Origin: Paracyclopina nana
Taxonomy: Eukaryota; Arthropoda; Copepoda; Cyclopoida; Cyclopettidae
Assembly (NCBI GenBank): GCA_019096065.1
Contig: JAGUCH010000008.1
Coordinates: forward strand, 3,663,001-3,727,000
Length of the DNA: 64,000 nt
Reading direction: 5' to 3'
In this document: piece after piece, positions 51,560 through 64,000 of the stretch
Position numbering within the stretch: position 1 is the stretch's first letter
How the letters are laid out: the number at the start of each line of letters is the position of its first letter
Notes under the pieces: generated by a model
The model's input: only the letters and a program-made list of their open reading frames with translations
What the model was told of the DNA's origin: nothing
Databases searched by the model: none
Translations under genes and position numbers: made by a program

Positions 51560-54500
51560 CGGCGAAAACGAGCCCACGACGAGCGATAATTATGACACCG
51601 TATTGACAACTGCTTGAATCCCACAATATTGCTTCAGTACAAAAACTGATGATGAAAATCTGGGAAAAATGTCACGGTGGTTATCACTGCATCTAGGTAG
51701 AGCGCACTAACGAATATGATGATGAGGATGCACTTGTTGACAACACACATTTTTCGCCTCTTGTCCACGATATAATAATGCTTATTTATGTGCGCGAAAA
51801 CTGCGTCCGAACGGTTGGAAGGACACAAATCAATTGATCCAAAATGTAGTAACAACAACAATCTCTTTTGACACTAAGGAATCAAATTGACTGACAGATG
51901 AGCAGTGCCCGATCGAGATCGCCACAGTGGTCCAATACTGACCCCCAAACCCTGCCCATCAGAAACGATTTGGGAATTGAAATAGCAGGCACGGATGGCT
52001 GCGCCGCCGTCCGGAACGGCCATAAGGCTTTCTTCAAAATTAGCAGCATATTAATAGCCAAATTCCGCCACAATCCCCGGCAGATTAAGGCATTTAAAAG
52101 TTAAGCCAAGATTATGCCAGAAATCCGGTTAGAGAATCTTGAAAAAAGGCGATTTACAATCGGCTCCATGTCCTTGCTCCGGACGCGCGAAAATGGTTTT
52201 TCCAAAAAATGTAGAACACAATTAGCTGTCAATCTTCCAGCTCGGTTGGCTGCGAGCTGGCGAGATTTCGGTGTTGATATTTTCCGAGCTGCTGCTGCTG
52301 CTACTATAGGCGTTGTTGCCCAGTTATTTGTAATGCTCTTTTCAATGGATTTTTCCATGGAGCTAACACAATGGGCCTTTGATGTCTAATATGTCACTCA
52401 AATTTTACACCAGAAAATATTCACCTATGTCACGCACAAAAAGGACGTATACCACCATGACTGACAAGCTACTACTACTGCGTTACGTCGTCAACAGTAA
52501 GGTCTTCTGGGAAAAGCCTTTTTCTTCTCGCCGAAAGGAATCCTGCCACGGTAATCACTTGTTTACCCTCGCGTTGTTATACGACGGCGGCAATAAGGGT
52601 TTGTTTTTTAAAAAATTCAGCAGCAGCTGTGAGCACATTTCACATTCCTTTTGGACGCGATGACAAACAAGGTTTACACTATTTTGAAGCAAAACCGCCC
52701 ACCTACGTACGTACCTAATCTATGATGTTATCCGCCAAGGGCGGGAGGATTTTCCTGACAAGTGATCTGAAAATTTGTACATAAAAGGTTTGAAAACAGC
52801 TTTATTGAAGCTGAAACCTGTCATCACGGCCATTTCACGGACGATGGAACCAGCGTGAGGTCCCAGTGCTGCTGCCCAGTATTGTTGCTGCTCAGTAGCG
52901 ATTCATTTTCTTGGTGGCTGTCTCCAGGGAGAAATAATAATTGGCCAAAGGAGGAGAAGGGACGAGAAAATCTCCTACAAATTAACAATTAACTGTCAGC
53001 GCGTTCCCAGAGGGCGGGGACGATGCTCCCAACTAAATTAAGAAGAAGCAAGAAAAAAGAAGAAGTAGTTGGCAGCAGCATTAGTTGGTGCCATTAGCCC
53101 AGAAATGATGTTGACGACGATAAAATCCAGCCTCGCTGGAATTTGTCACGTGTGCAGATCAGGCCAAATGGCCACAAACAACAACATTACATCTCATCAA
53201 TTTGCCATCAAAACAGTCGGAGCAGTGAATTGTCAAATAAAACCCAACCGTTGTTGCCTTCCTTCATTCAAAATCATTCCACCAGCTTGCTCATTCATCA
53301 TAGCAATTCTAAGGGGAAAGCGGAAGTAGAAGTGGTGTGATATTGTGGTGATGGTGGTGGCAACCCCCAAAAGGAAAAGCAAATCCGCATATTGTATGTT
53401 GTTCTTTGCCACGTGTCCAAATGGCGTGGCCCAATTAGGGAATACATAGTATCACTTGACGAGAATGGAAAGCTAAGAATACTTATGGCAACCGCTGATA
53501 ACGCAAATACTCCCCTACTCGTTTTGCTGTGATAACAAGACAGCTCTGACCACGCCGCAGCGCGAGACCTTTTGCTTTTCTTCTGGGGAATAGGCAAAAC
53601 AATTATTACCTGCATGCTTGCAGCTTAAAATTGAGTCCAACTGAAAGTAGTCAACAAGAGCTGCGACCTCATCTGGTTTTTGACAGAGTTGTAAACACAA
53701 GAGTAGCACGCTCTGCTCTTCTCCAATAAAAACATTCGATAAGAATAGCTAGGGCCTGTTAAAAGGATGATTCTATATTCTAAAATCAAGCAAAATGTTT
53801 TGTAAGTGCCAACTCTTCATCTATTCCGAATGCTTTTTCTTCGTCGCAACTATACACTGAGTGCTACTCTATGCTATTTAAACAGCTCTGGTTTTTGATA
53901 TGGTCGGGACTTTCCATCTTCAAAAGTGACAACAGCCCAGCTTTGACTACGAGCTAAGCCCCGATTATTTAAGGAGAGTGACTTGACTCGGAAAAGCCTG
54001 TGAAACGCAGGTTTATTACTTTATGAAGGAGGGATCGAGTTGCGACTCCTAAATACTTTGTTGTTATGGGTGATAATAATTTAAATCCGCGCTGGGAGAT
54101 TTTAGCAGCCTATACAGTTTGGAAGCCCATTCAAAAGGATTATCCAACTCATGCTTTGAAGCCAAACGAAAAAAAGAATCAAATAGCAGGCACCAGGAAA
54201 TATGACTTTTGGGACGCGACCGTTGTTGTGCGTTGAATTGGCTACATGACAAATCAGACGTCATATGAAGAATTGAAGAAGGGGGCTGGTCATGTTGGAA
54301 AAAAACATAAATTACTTTCCAATTCATGGAGCTGCAGTTCCACCACCACCACACCAGTGGAATGGAAAAAAGTTTTAATCCAGATTTGAGCTGTCTACTC
54401 TAACTGCTCCCCAGCTCGTCAGTCTTGAAAGCAACCTCTGAAGGCTGGCAGCAGCAGCAGTTGTTGGTGGTTGGGGGAAGTTTGCATTGCTGAAGAAACA

Positions 54501-57500
54501 ACCACAACATAGTACAACAAGTGGCCGGATTCACATGGCAAGCTATGCGAGCAGATTCTTTTCAATTCTCCTTTTTTATCCTCCCCTGAATGGGGAATGG
54601 ATTTTAGGAGCGAGGAGGCCGCGGCCATCTACCAAAGTTACCTGCCCCTATGGAAAATGCCCTGAAATATCCGCGGCCAGCTGACGCGGGCCATTCGTGG
54701 TTGACTTGATGGTTTGGCGAGCAAATTGACTGCATTTGAAATATGGCTGGGGTTGAAATTCCCGATTTGAGATCGCACCAGTCCGGTTGCTGCAGGTGGC
54801 TTGAAGCTATGACAAAGTGTATTGTGCCCTGGCATGGCTCTATTGTGTGGGTCACGTCTCTCGTGTAAGATGTGACCCTCATCAGTTCCATGGCAGCTCT
54901 ACCTTCTTTGACAATAAATTCACGCAAGCTGCCTGCATTTCACGATGCAGGCTTAAAGTCAAGACACGTGAAAAGGAATTTTCTATGGACCACTGGGAAC
55001 AGGGTGATTGCCAAGAAAAAATGGATATCCATCGATTATCAATAGAGGCTAGGCCCGGATCAGATTTGGACACTTTTGGAAGAATAAACAGTGTTGTTTT
55101 TGAGCAGTATTTTGGTAGTGTTTTGCAGCGACACACCCTGTTATTCTTTTCTCAGCAATGTGGCGAAGGTATGAGATGATGACAAGAAGAGTGTGACAGT
55201 GTCGCACACAGGTGTGCAGCAATATTTGCTTATGGGAGGACATTTATTATTATTGCCAACAGCTCCGTGGACAATTTACGTCTCTCTTGACTTTTGTGCC
55301 AAAGTATTCAGGCTGAAAACCAACTATTTACCCTAGGCTACACAATTTTGGGTTTTTGGGGTTGTAGCGTTTCTTCAGTGCTCCTAAAAGCACCTGCACG
55401 CACATAGAAAAGCAGCCCATTGAGGAAGAATGATGCGGAAATGTGACCACAAAAGGCTGGGACAAATAATCACCGCGCGTACGTGGACTTTTCTCAAAAA
55501 TTTCATGGGAGAAGAACCCTTGATGTTTCAAGGACGACCACCGATCTTTGGCGTTATGGACAAATCGTGGCAAATAACTTGTGGAAAAATGGCACTTTTT
55601 TTGCGCGCGCGCCCTAATCCGCATCAACGGTCAAGGTTCTGCAGATAGAAATCTCCAGAATAGAGAAGCAGTGTATTTATTGGCCCCAGGCAAAGCTCTT
55701 ATCACTCTGAAAACATCACAAGGGAATCTTGCACTTAGCTAGATGATATTCGAACACTATCTCACATCTAGACCAAAATAGTGCAAAGCAGCAGCAGCAG
55801 CAGCAGCAACTGGCCATTATCGAAGATAAACAACGCCAATTACAGGCCAATAAAGTAAAACTTTTCTCAGGCACGGAATTGCTATCTTCAAATCCTAAGA
55901 TAGTTAGGTAGCGATGCGTGCAAAATATTGCAACGGACACCTGGTATCATATTGGCATGTTGATGTGACAGCCAGAAGCCAAACAGAAATAAACAAGCAT
56001 TGGATTATTTATTATTCTGTTGTCGAGTTTGCTGCTGCTGCAAAAGTGAATCATTTCATCATCTGCCTCATGGCAAATTCAGCATCCATTTTATGGTAAT
56101 TTTCCATGCTTACTTATAAATTCAGCAGCTTTAATTCGCCCACCCAAATTATTGAGAGGATGCATAAAAAACAATATCAGCAATTCCGCGAAAGGCCCAC
56201 AGGTTGGTGAAAACGCAGTGCAAGTTTGCATTCATTCTGCCTACTCCCCCACAAAGCCAATTTTAGGCCTGGTTCACCTGCGATATTATACTGATATTTG
56301 CAAATATCAGGTACTTCCCAAATAATTTTTTAGAATTTTTCTACGGGTTCGGTCTTTTGGTACCAAAAGCCATCCCTACAACAGTATCTAAATTCTCAGT
56401 TTCTCAGTATTTCGCTCCAATATTTTGACAAAATATCAGACATTATAAGCAGGTGAACCATGCCTTAGGCAGAATGAATAAGCCTCGAAGAATCGAATAA
56501 AAATCGTTTCCCAGACAATTCAAATTGGCCAGCGTGATCATAGATAATAAGGATCTGGTGACAGCTCCCGTTTAGCTATAACTGTTGTGGGAAGGAAGTG
56601 ACCAAACTGCAGTAAGAATGTCCCTATTAAGATGTGAGGTAAAAGAGAGACCCAATTAAAGGGGATTTGGTGCCGTTCATTTTGATACTAATCTGACAAT
56701 CCAGGTGTCGTGTTCGAACATTCACAATGCTGCTACTACGGATGCCAATTTGCGCGCGAGCTGGGAGCTCCGAGTTTGGCAGACCGTCCCAAAAACTAAT
56801 CCATGAAAGTTCATGAAAAGCAAAACAAAAACAACTCTCATGTTATTGCCCCTTCGGCGAAGAATTACTTTTTGAAAAATCCCTCTGTGTTCCCAAGATG
56901 ACTCAAGTTTCACTTTTCTTTCCAGCAACGCTAAGCGGCTTACAGTCAGAGCTTTTTTCCCCGAGCTTTTTCCCCTTGTCATGTTTGCTTGAAAAAAAGT
57001 TTCTTTCAAGAATGTTGCACACGCATTTCACTCTGCTCCTTTCCATTTCATGAAAGACATAAAAATATGAAGTCAGCTAGTCAAAAAAAAGCAAAAAAGG
57101 AGAAGGATGCTTGTGCTTCAAATTAGATAGACAGGCCAACCAATTGATTCGGAGTTATGTGTTTTCAAATCGAAGCCATCTAATCTTGGGACACTTGATT
57201 ACATTCAAGGTATTTCGATTGATTGGAAGCTCTGGAATCTTAACCGCTCGCAGCGCGCTACTTCACGGCTGAGCAATCCGGAAGGGGCGGCGGAAAGGGC
57301 GGAGGACGACGAGAGTGGCGGGAGTGGCGGGGAAATTGCCCACTTGAGTACGACGATGACTCGAGTTTCATATTACACAAATGGTTGCCATGGTAAAGCT
57401 AATTGTGTGCCAAAATCATCTTTGAGCTCAGCATATCAATGTATGATTGCTTCTCATGTTACTACACATGTCAATCATCGTGCTTAGGGATCAAGTGAAA

Positions 57501-58850
57501 GCCCAATTTGCCTCGGCAATATCCCCTGGGAAATGAAGAAAGTTGTCATGGCTAAAAAGCATAATCTTGAGTCGCGTGATTGAAATTGTCTTCTATAGCG
57601 CATCTTAATTTCATTTTCGAAGCTGTTTAAAAAAAAGCCTAGGAAAAATGTAATCTACGCAACTTCTTTGTAAAGCTAAAAGAATTGGGCTTATTGAAGT
57701 AAAAAAAACCGGTGATCTATTCCTTCTTTCAAATCTTTTTCAGATACCAAACTAAATTAGATGCTATAAAAATAATCAGTTTACTCTTCGAATGTGCTAA
57801 AAGCAATTCGGATAAATCTAAACTTTGCCAAATTAAGGCACCCGGGTGCAATTCTTTCATATGTCAGGCCAAAAAATGAATATCGAAAAAATAAAAAATG
57901 AAGAGGACCAAAAACGAAAAGATTGATATTGGACTCGATTTGCATAAGAATAACGGTTCCGGTTTCGAAAAGTTGGCTCTCATTTGGTTATTGAGTGCAT
58001 TGGAATACAAGAAGAAGTTGCTTTATTGAGCCTCGCTAATAGTTCCAATCTTTTTCCAGTACTCATAGAACTTCAATAATCGGTAAAAAGCACAACGTCA
58101 ATTTTTCCATGCCGCAACAGAAAATATTGAGCGACCAAAAAAGTATTCAGTAATCGATATTTCTGACGAAGAAAAGTGCTTGAGCATAACAAAGAAAATG
58201 GTCATGAAAGTAGTTATGCTACCGATAAGCGCAAAATTAGATTCGAGTCCATATGTTGGCAAATGTGAAAGAGCGTACGTACATGGTCGCAGTATTGATC
58301 ATGGGGATGCAAACGGATTTTTCGCTGTAGCATTTTCTCATTATGGAAACCCGATGAGCAGAATGAAAAACTTCGATTCCGGATAGTAAATATAGGATTC
58401 GGACAGATGATGCGAGAAACACAAGCCTAAGCTATACAGCTAAACAATTGTGCCATTCAAAACTGATTCGAAGCTGGGAGAAATTGGTGCTGCGAAACTC
58501 AATCAATTAAAACCCTCTTGAGCGCACTCCACCAAAGTTCAAGAGTTCACTTCAAGTGCGACATTTTTTAGAAAGCCGGTCGCCAGCTTAAACTGATGAC
58601 GTGTCTAAGCGTCATCGGAGCTGTTTCTTAGGCCCGATCAAAAAGGCGTTTTCTTACCGAGAACGACGGTCAGGGATGGCAATGCCATGCGAATTCGAGG
58701 AAATGCGTAACACTGAGCTGAACTGCGATGAATGCGACCCTGAGCCGGCGCTTGCTTCCTAAATACTTTGGTCTAATACTAAAGTAGTAAGTACTCACCT
58801 CAGTCAGCAGCACCCAAGGATTATTTCTCAAATCCGTTCAAACAAAGTCC
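51560..58850. other. Gene-free interval upstream of otd paralogue A
   Basis: No exon is supported. It contains the Harbinger-type MITE at 56266-56464, a CAG run near 55788-55809 and a short GC-rich patch with GGGGCGG near 57285. It probably includes the promoter and enhancers of otd paralogue A; that is inferred from position. Confidence 0.45.
56266..56464. mobile_element. PIF/Harbinger-type MITE, 199 bp, TTA target duplication
   Basis: The left terminus is GGCCTGGTTCACCTGC and the right terminus read in reverse complement is GGCATGGTTCACCTGC. Similarity continues inward through TATAAT-like and CTGATATTT sequence. TTA flanks both ends (56263-56265 and 56465-56467). A three-base TWA duplication with GG-starting termini is diagnostic of the PIF/Harbinger superfamily. 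It has no coding capacity. Confidence 0.82.
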
Positions 58851-59091
58851 TGGCTCTCTTCTCTCACTCTCGCACAGTCCTCGTCGCGGTTGTTCCGGAT
58901 TCCGTGTGGTGGTGGTGCTCTCTCGCACTGCCTACTCACAGTGGTGGTGGTGTATGCTTCAAAAGGAATCTTTCAATCTCAAAAATATCGGGGATAATCC
59001 TGCGCCGCTGCTGCTGCAGCCGTCGAGGAGTTTGGTTGAAAATTTGGAATCAATCAGGATTGCTGGCCAAATCCTCTTTGCAGTTGCAGCA

Positions 59092-59400
59092 ATGGACATG
59101 GAAAAAAGCGAGTCGGAGTCGTCGTCTCCGTCGGCGCTGAAGCTGCTCCACCAAAACAGCCTCGCCGAAGCGCTGCTGCTCAGGCATGGATCGAGGATGC
59201 CAAACTTCGCATCGCACGCCTCTGCCAATCGGAGGGTGGGACACCAAGGTGACACAATTCACGCCCCGCCCACAAACGAGCACGCCCTGCTCCCACTGCT
59301 GCACACACCAATTTGTCCACACTACCAACACCATAAATACGGATCACATTTTTCAAATGGGCGCAACGGAATCACCATGGCCATGATCCAAACGGGCTAG
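59092..59400 (+). CDS. Possible orphan first exon in a CpG-rich patch
   Basis: From the ATG at 59092 an open frame reads MDMEKSESESSSPSALKLLH and continues to a TAG at 59398; it is also open upstream to 58906. The first 150 bases are richer in CG than the surroundings. Possible donors are AGG|GTGGGA near 59235 and CAAG|GTGACA near 59248. No following exon was found before the window ends. The region upstream (58860-58900) is CT-rich with CACAGTCC and could be a start site. It could equally be antisense or non-coding, since the opposite strand is open as well. Confidence 0.25.
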   Translation: MDMEKSESESSSPSALKLLHQNSLAEALLLRHGSRMPNFASHASANRRVGHQGDTIHAPPTNEHALLPLLHTPICPHYQHHKYGSHFSNGRNGITMAMIQTG

Positions 59401-59653
59401 ACACTTCTTAGCTCGCGAGATCATTAGGAGCCTAAATTTGGAGGGAGCAATCAACGTTACTTTCACAGTTTGACTAGCTTCAAAGATTGTTTACCTTTTT
59501 TTTCGCCGGAAAAACGCCGATTCCTAAATTCTTCGCTTTTTCGTGGCTTTTTTGAAAAATAGCTTTCAAACCGTGAGTCATGACACGTTTGTTTACTATG
59601 CTGTGCGTTTTCACGGAAAAAATAGCTTCTTTTTATCGAAATCACGTTACAGG

Positions 59654-60291
59654 CAGAGACTTAGATTACTAGAGAAGCGAAATTATGTGACGTCATAGGG
59701 GGTGCGTGCCTCTTTTTTGGGACGCTCCAAAAGAGAATACAATGGCTTTTTGGGGCTGGCTGCCTGAGTTTGGGCTGGGGCTGACTTTTCATTCCAAATA
59801 TTTCAGAAATGATCCATTTTTGATCAATGTCAAGTATAGTTTGAATGTAAGTTGACCAAGTGCCTCTAACTTTTATTTTCAACAGTTTTAAGGTTCTTAT
59901 TGAAAGTTTCAATTTATTTAAGAATCATTTTTATGGTACAGCCATTTTATCGTTCCCGGCTGAGCGTTCCTGGAAATGGCCAAACACTTTCAGAAAAAGT
60001 CGATTTTTTAACATATATGATCAAACTTGCGAATCTGGTTACTCTGATATCATTTGACGGAAAATCTCGGCTCTAAGGAAACCAAGGCAGTATGTCTAAT
60101 CTCTTTCTGATATAGCACTGATTTTGGCGTTACTCTAAATGGGATTTTTATTGTCAAACAAATGCCGAGTGTGGCATTTTTTGAAAGTATACGTCTACAT
60201 AAAAGTGATGAAAAAGATAACTTATTGACGCGTAGCAGAAAAGTGGAATGTTTACATTTTTACTTCGCTTCTCTTATAATCTAAGTCTCTG
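59654..60291. mobile_element. hAT-type non-autonomous element, 638 bp, 8-bp target duplication
   Basis: The termini are CAGAGACTTAGATTACTAGA and its reverse complement with one or two changes, extended by GAAGCGAA. The perfect duplication GTTACAGG flanks both ends (59646-59653 and 60292-60299). An 8-bp duplication and CAGAG termini are characteristic of hAT. The interior is AT-rich without a transposase frame. Confidence 0.9.
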
Positions 60292-60299
60292 GTTACAGG

Positions 60300-61087
60300 T
60301 TTTTTGGTTGAGGATTCACGTGTTTGTTTACATTTGCGCATGGTTCCCGGAAAATAAATTAATTTCAAAAGAGTGGCTTTTCTTCATAGCTTTTGCGCTC
60401 AATATACGTAAGGGCACCGAATAACATTTAGCAAAATCAAATTCAGCCGTTTTGAAGTTTTGTTGGGAGTGTTAGGGGACTTGAGAACCTCACGTTTGGA
60501 ACATCTGTTTTGGTTTAACGGATGCTTCAGGTAAAAGTAGAGCCGATTTTAAGACTAATTATTAAACTCGAAACGTTGGAATGTTCATCTTTCGCCTTCA
60601 AACAATTAAAGCAACTTAACGTATGATTTGAAATAAAAAAAATATTTCCATAAAAGTCGTATTTGTTGCATTAATCCAACCCAACGTATTAAAATTTGCA
60701 GTTTAAAAATCGAACAATCGCCTTATATTCACTAGCTCGGCTCTACAGCTAAGTTAATTTGATAAACAAACAGTCAATTAAATCAATTTAGAATTCAGCT
60801 CTCTAAGATCTAATATCAGTAAGCAGTGTATTTAATTTTCTTGTGCGTTAATGGTTCCAAAGAAGTGTGATAGTGAAGTCGTGATAACGAAAATTACAAG
60901 AGGATTAAGAATTCGAAATTAATCCAAGGTAACAAATTACCAATCTTTGTCTAGCAAAATCAATTAACTAATATTCATTTCTTGATTCAATTTTAAATTC
61001 GAGAAGATTCTTGTTTTCTACAGGAATCACCATTCTCTTTTAATGTCAGTCTAGGAAAATGCTTAGTAACTAGTAAGCTTAAATTTT
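60300..61087. other. Non-coding AT-rich spacer between two mobile elements
   Basis: I see no exon or structured repeat here. Likewise 62209-63097, between the two foldbacks, holds only AT-rich sequence and a CGCCGCATGCATGCGGCG palindrome near 62390-62407. Confidence 0.4.
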
Positions 61088-62208
61088 GGCTACGCGCATG
61101 TGTCCAGCTCCACGAAAAAAGTCAAAAATTCTACCAAGATATTCCTCTAAATTGTCACATATTATGATGTCCCATAATATATGGCCGCATGAATAATTAT
61201 AAAGTAACATTCTGTGCTACATCAGGCTGCATGGGCCCACACATAATGTCCCATAGCATTCTGTCCCATAGCATTTTGTCTCATAGCATAATGTCCCATA
61301 ACAAATTGTCACAAAGCAAATTGTTGCATAGCATATTGTCACATAGGCATTTGTCCCATAGCATATTGGCTCATAGCAAGTTGGCACATAGCAGATTGTC
61401 TCATAGCAAGTTGGCACATAGCATATTGTCTCATAGCATATTGTCCCATAGCATAATGTCCCATTGCATAATGTCTCATACCATAATGTCTCATAGCATA
61501 ATGTCACATAGCATAATGTCACATAGCACAATGTCTCATACCGTATTGTCACATAGCAAATTGTCACATAGTATTTTGGCTCATAGCATAATGTCTCATA
61601 GCATAATGTCTCATAGCATATTGGCACATAGGCAATTGTCTCATAGCAAATTGTCTCATAGCATATTGTCACATAGCACAATGTCACATAGCATATTGGC
61701 TCATAGCAATTTGTCTCATAGCAAATTGTCTCATAGCATGTGACATTATGCTATGAGCCAAAATGCTATGTGACAATTTGCTATGTGCCAATATGCTATG
61801 AGCCAATTTGCTATGAGACAATTTGCTATGTGACAATTGCCTATGAGACAATTTGCTATGAGCCAATTTGCTATGAGACAATTTGCTATGAGACAATTTG
61901 CTATGAGACAATTTGCTATGAGACAATATGCTATGGGACTATATCCTATGAGACAATATGCTATGAGACAATCTGCTATGTGCCAACTTGCTATGAGACA
62001 ATCTGCTATGTGCCAACTTGCTATGAGCCAATATGCTATGGGACATTATGGTATGTGATAATATACTATGAGACAAGGTCCTTTTTTCAAATCAGTAAGT
62101 ATAATATAACCTTGTAGCCTTAATGGCTATGGAACATTTTGCTATGTTCCAAGAATATAAAACTATTAATTTGCAATTTTTTGTAAAGCTGGACACATGC
62201 GCGTAGCC
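61088..62208. mobile_element. Foldback element built from a 15-bp repeat, about 1.1 kb
   Basis: A perfect 22-bp inverted repeat (GGCTACGCGCATGTGT..., 61088-61109; reverse complement 62187-62208) encloses two arrays. From about 61244 to 61740 the unit is TTGTCTCATAGCATA with variants; from 61741 to about 62080 its reverse complement runs on, so the arrays meet head-on at 61740. Because 15 is a multiple of three, several frames on both strands stay open and give artificial LSHSI or CYETI repeats. A target duplication was not found. Confidence 0.88.
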
Positions 62209-63097
62209 TAAATTTTCCTATTTGAGAATGTCTAAAAGAAGCTCTATTAGCTAGATTACGGCCTAACGTATTTCACAATATTTATAGCATATTTAAAGAT
62301 GCAAAAGTAAGTTATTTGGCTTATTTAGGCCAACTGAAAAGAGGAAACCACGCTTTTAAAGGGGCAGTTGGCTATTTGCAATATGAGGTGTCGCCGCATG
62401 CATGCGGCGAGAAAACCTTTTTTGCTAACATTATTCAATGTTTGCGAACAAAAGACGGCATTTTCTGACGCGTCCGAGGCACAAAAAGATCTGTTATTTT
62501 GACAAAAACACAAATGTCAGCGGGGGGCCTTTTGTGACACTAGACCAAAAACCACATGACGAGTGTTTCGTTGTTACACTTCTGCTTATTATTAGCCTTT
62601 ATATCTGATTAGCCCAAGGAAGCTGATGCAAAACATGTTGCAAAAATTCAAGTTTTCGATTAATTATTTTTTTAGCCTTAATTTCACTTGATATTCTTAA
62701 AAATGTATGTGGGCAACCATTTCGAGTTTTTATGATAAATGAGAATTGTAATCCAAATGTAATAATTTTTTTCTTGGAAATCTAAAGTTTCGTTCCCATC
62801 CAAGTATGTTATTTAGCTTATCCCAAGGCTCAACCCTACAAGAGAGAAAGAGCAAAAATTGTAAAAAATAACTTTTATCATGAATTTGATAATTTATGTT
62901 CTTTTCGCGTCAAAGTCTTGGATTGATGTAAATTGGACGTTGAACCTCGGATAATTGCGTCGGCAAATTCTATTCATGTGCACTGACAGACATAGCTAAT
63001 CCCAAAAGAAAAATGCATGCTTAGCGGAATATTTGTCCTGCAATCACGCAACCCCCTCAAGACAAATCGCTGACTCCGGATACACATAATGGGAATA

Positions 63098-64000
63098 CTG
63101 TAAAAAGTCCTCAATGTCAAAAGTCCTGATATATAAAATCCTCATGTAAAAAGTCCTGATATATGAAGTCTTAATGTAAAAAGTCCTGATGTAAAAAATT
63201 ACGCTCTGCAAAGACTATTTTTTTTTACAAATATCAATAATTGTTTGATAAAATATTAAGGCATGTATTTCATGTATGAAACAAAATTACCGACACTGCT
63301 TTTATTGAATAATGTTTGACTTATCTTAAGATCTCCATCGACTTACGTCAAGACCAGAAAGGTGAATCGATTGGTCAAAGTAATCTTAGATTGGCCTCTG
63401 TTTGTTTACTATTATTAACTTATTTGATTAAGAAAAAGTAAAAGTTGGCCAATAAAAATCTATCATAATTGCCGGTAAAAAAGTTGGTTGTTACATTGCC
63501 TTTGATACTTTTATATGATGGAAAGCAATTTTCTCATGTATAATTCAGTTTACCAATTTGTCTCAGTTCATATAACTACACATATATAAAAGCTCTGAAG
63601 TTTAACTTTATCAAGTGACACACATTATAAAGTATTTTATAAGGTGTGTTGCTCCTCTGTTACCATGATATTGTCAAAGAAATAAATTGTTTACATATGT
63701 AAATAGATATTCCCCATACTGCATAGGAATGCGCGCACGCGCTTGCTGAAAAATTAGTAATTAAGAGAAATTAGAAATTGACCCTTTCTGGTCTTGCCAT
63801 TTGGCGATGGAGATCTTTAGACTTCGCAATGCAAGCGTCCTCTGTAATTTTATTTTTTTTAAATTGGGACTTATGACATCCGTTGTTCACATAAAAGGAC
63901 TTTTGATATCTGGTCTTTATATGAGCGGACTTTTAGTATTTGGACTTTTTGCATCCGGACTTTTTTTATCTGGACATTTCACATCGCGGACTTTTTACAG
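63098..64000. mobile_element. Foldback element reaching the window end, about 0.9 kb
   Basis: The left terminus CTGTAAAAAGTCC (63098-63110) is the exact reverse complement of the last 13 bases (63988-64000). The left side has repeated AAAAAGTCCTGATATA-like units (63110-63200); the right side has GGACTTTTGATATCTGG-like units (63895-63990). An inner inverted pair, AGATCTCCATCG with AAGACCAGAAAG, lies at 63326-63363 and 63781-63820. The target duplication cannot be read because the element ends at, or continues past, the window edge. Confidence 0.75.

Noticed and set aside
61189-62117. Long open frames giving LSHSI/CYETI repeat proteins on both strands
   Set aside because: They are the 15-bp satellite read in frame; the unit is a multiple of three and the opposite strand is equally open. 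They show no splice signals, plausible start context or non-repeat core.

Overview
The window is animal nuclear DNA, almost certainly arthropod. Coding exons have GT-AG introns and lie in AT-rich sequence crowded with simple repeats (CAG, CTA) and small DNA transposons. Three kinds of gene point to an arthropod: a trachealess-type bHLH-PAS gene, an Optix (Six3/6) gene and two tandem orthodenticle (Otx) genes. Paired otd genes are known from beetles and crustaceans, and introns and gene spacing are modest, so a crustacean or other non-drosophilid arthropod of moderate genome size is my guess. The species cannot be fixed from sequence alone.

Layout. (1) 1-7714, plus strand: trachealess (trh/NPAS1/3 class). 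Twelve coding exons are visible and the 5' end lies outside the window; a 4.2 kb intron holds minisatellites, an inverted duplication and a GC-rich repeat-like block. (2) 11812-16452, plus: Optix, three coding exons, with small upstream ORFs in the leader and a near-perfect 62-bp hairpin in intron 2. (3) 16.9-22.0 kb: no gene seen; one Tc1/mariner-type MITE. (4) 22204-22488, minus: last or only exon of a small putative secreted protein. (5) 27873-29975, plus: calmodulin, four exons. (6) 30-39.9 kb: no gene supported; one foldback element with target-site duplications. (7) 39924-41621, plus: five-exon gene for a 183-residue secreted protein of unrecognised function. (8) 45922-42450 and 51545-49028, both minus: two head-to-tail otd/Otx genes. 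(9) 51.6-64 kb: no confident gene; a Harbinger-type MITE, a hAT-type MITE, a 1.1 kb foldback made of a 15-bp repeat, and a second foldback that reaches the last base.

The main genes are developmental regulators of head, eye and tracheal/gland patterning (trh, Optix, two otd) plus calmodulin. The same families (NPAS, SIX, CALM, OTX/CRX) share chromosome arms or chromosomes in humans (19q13.3, 14q, 2p). The window therefore looks like a compact relic of an ancient bilaterian linkage group, which I regard as its most interesting feature. Exon phases were checked by hand across every junction of trh, Optix, calmodulin, the 183-residue gene and both otd genes, and all joins keep frame.
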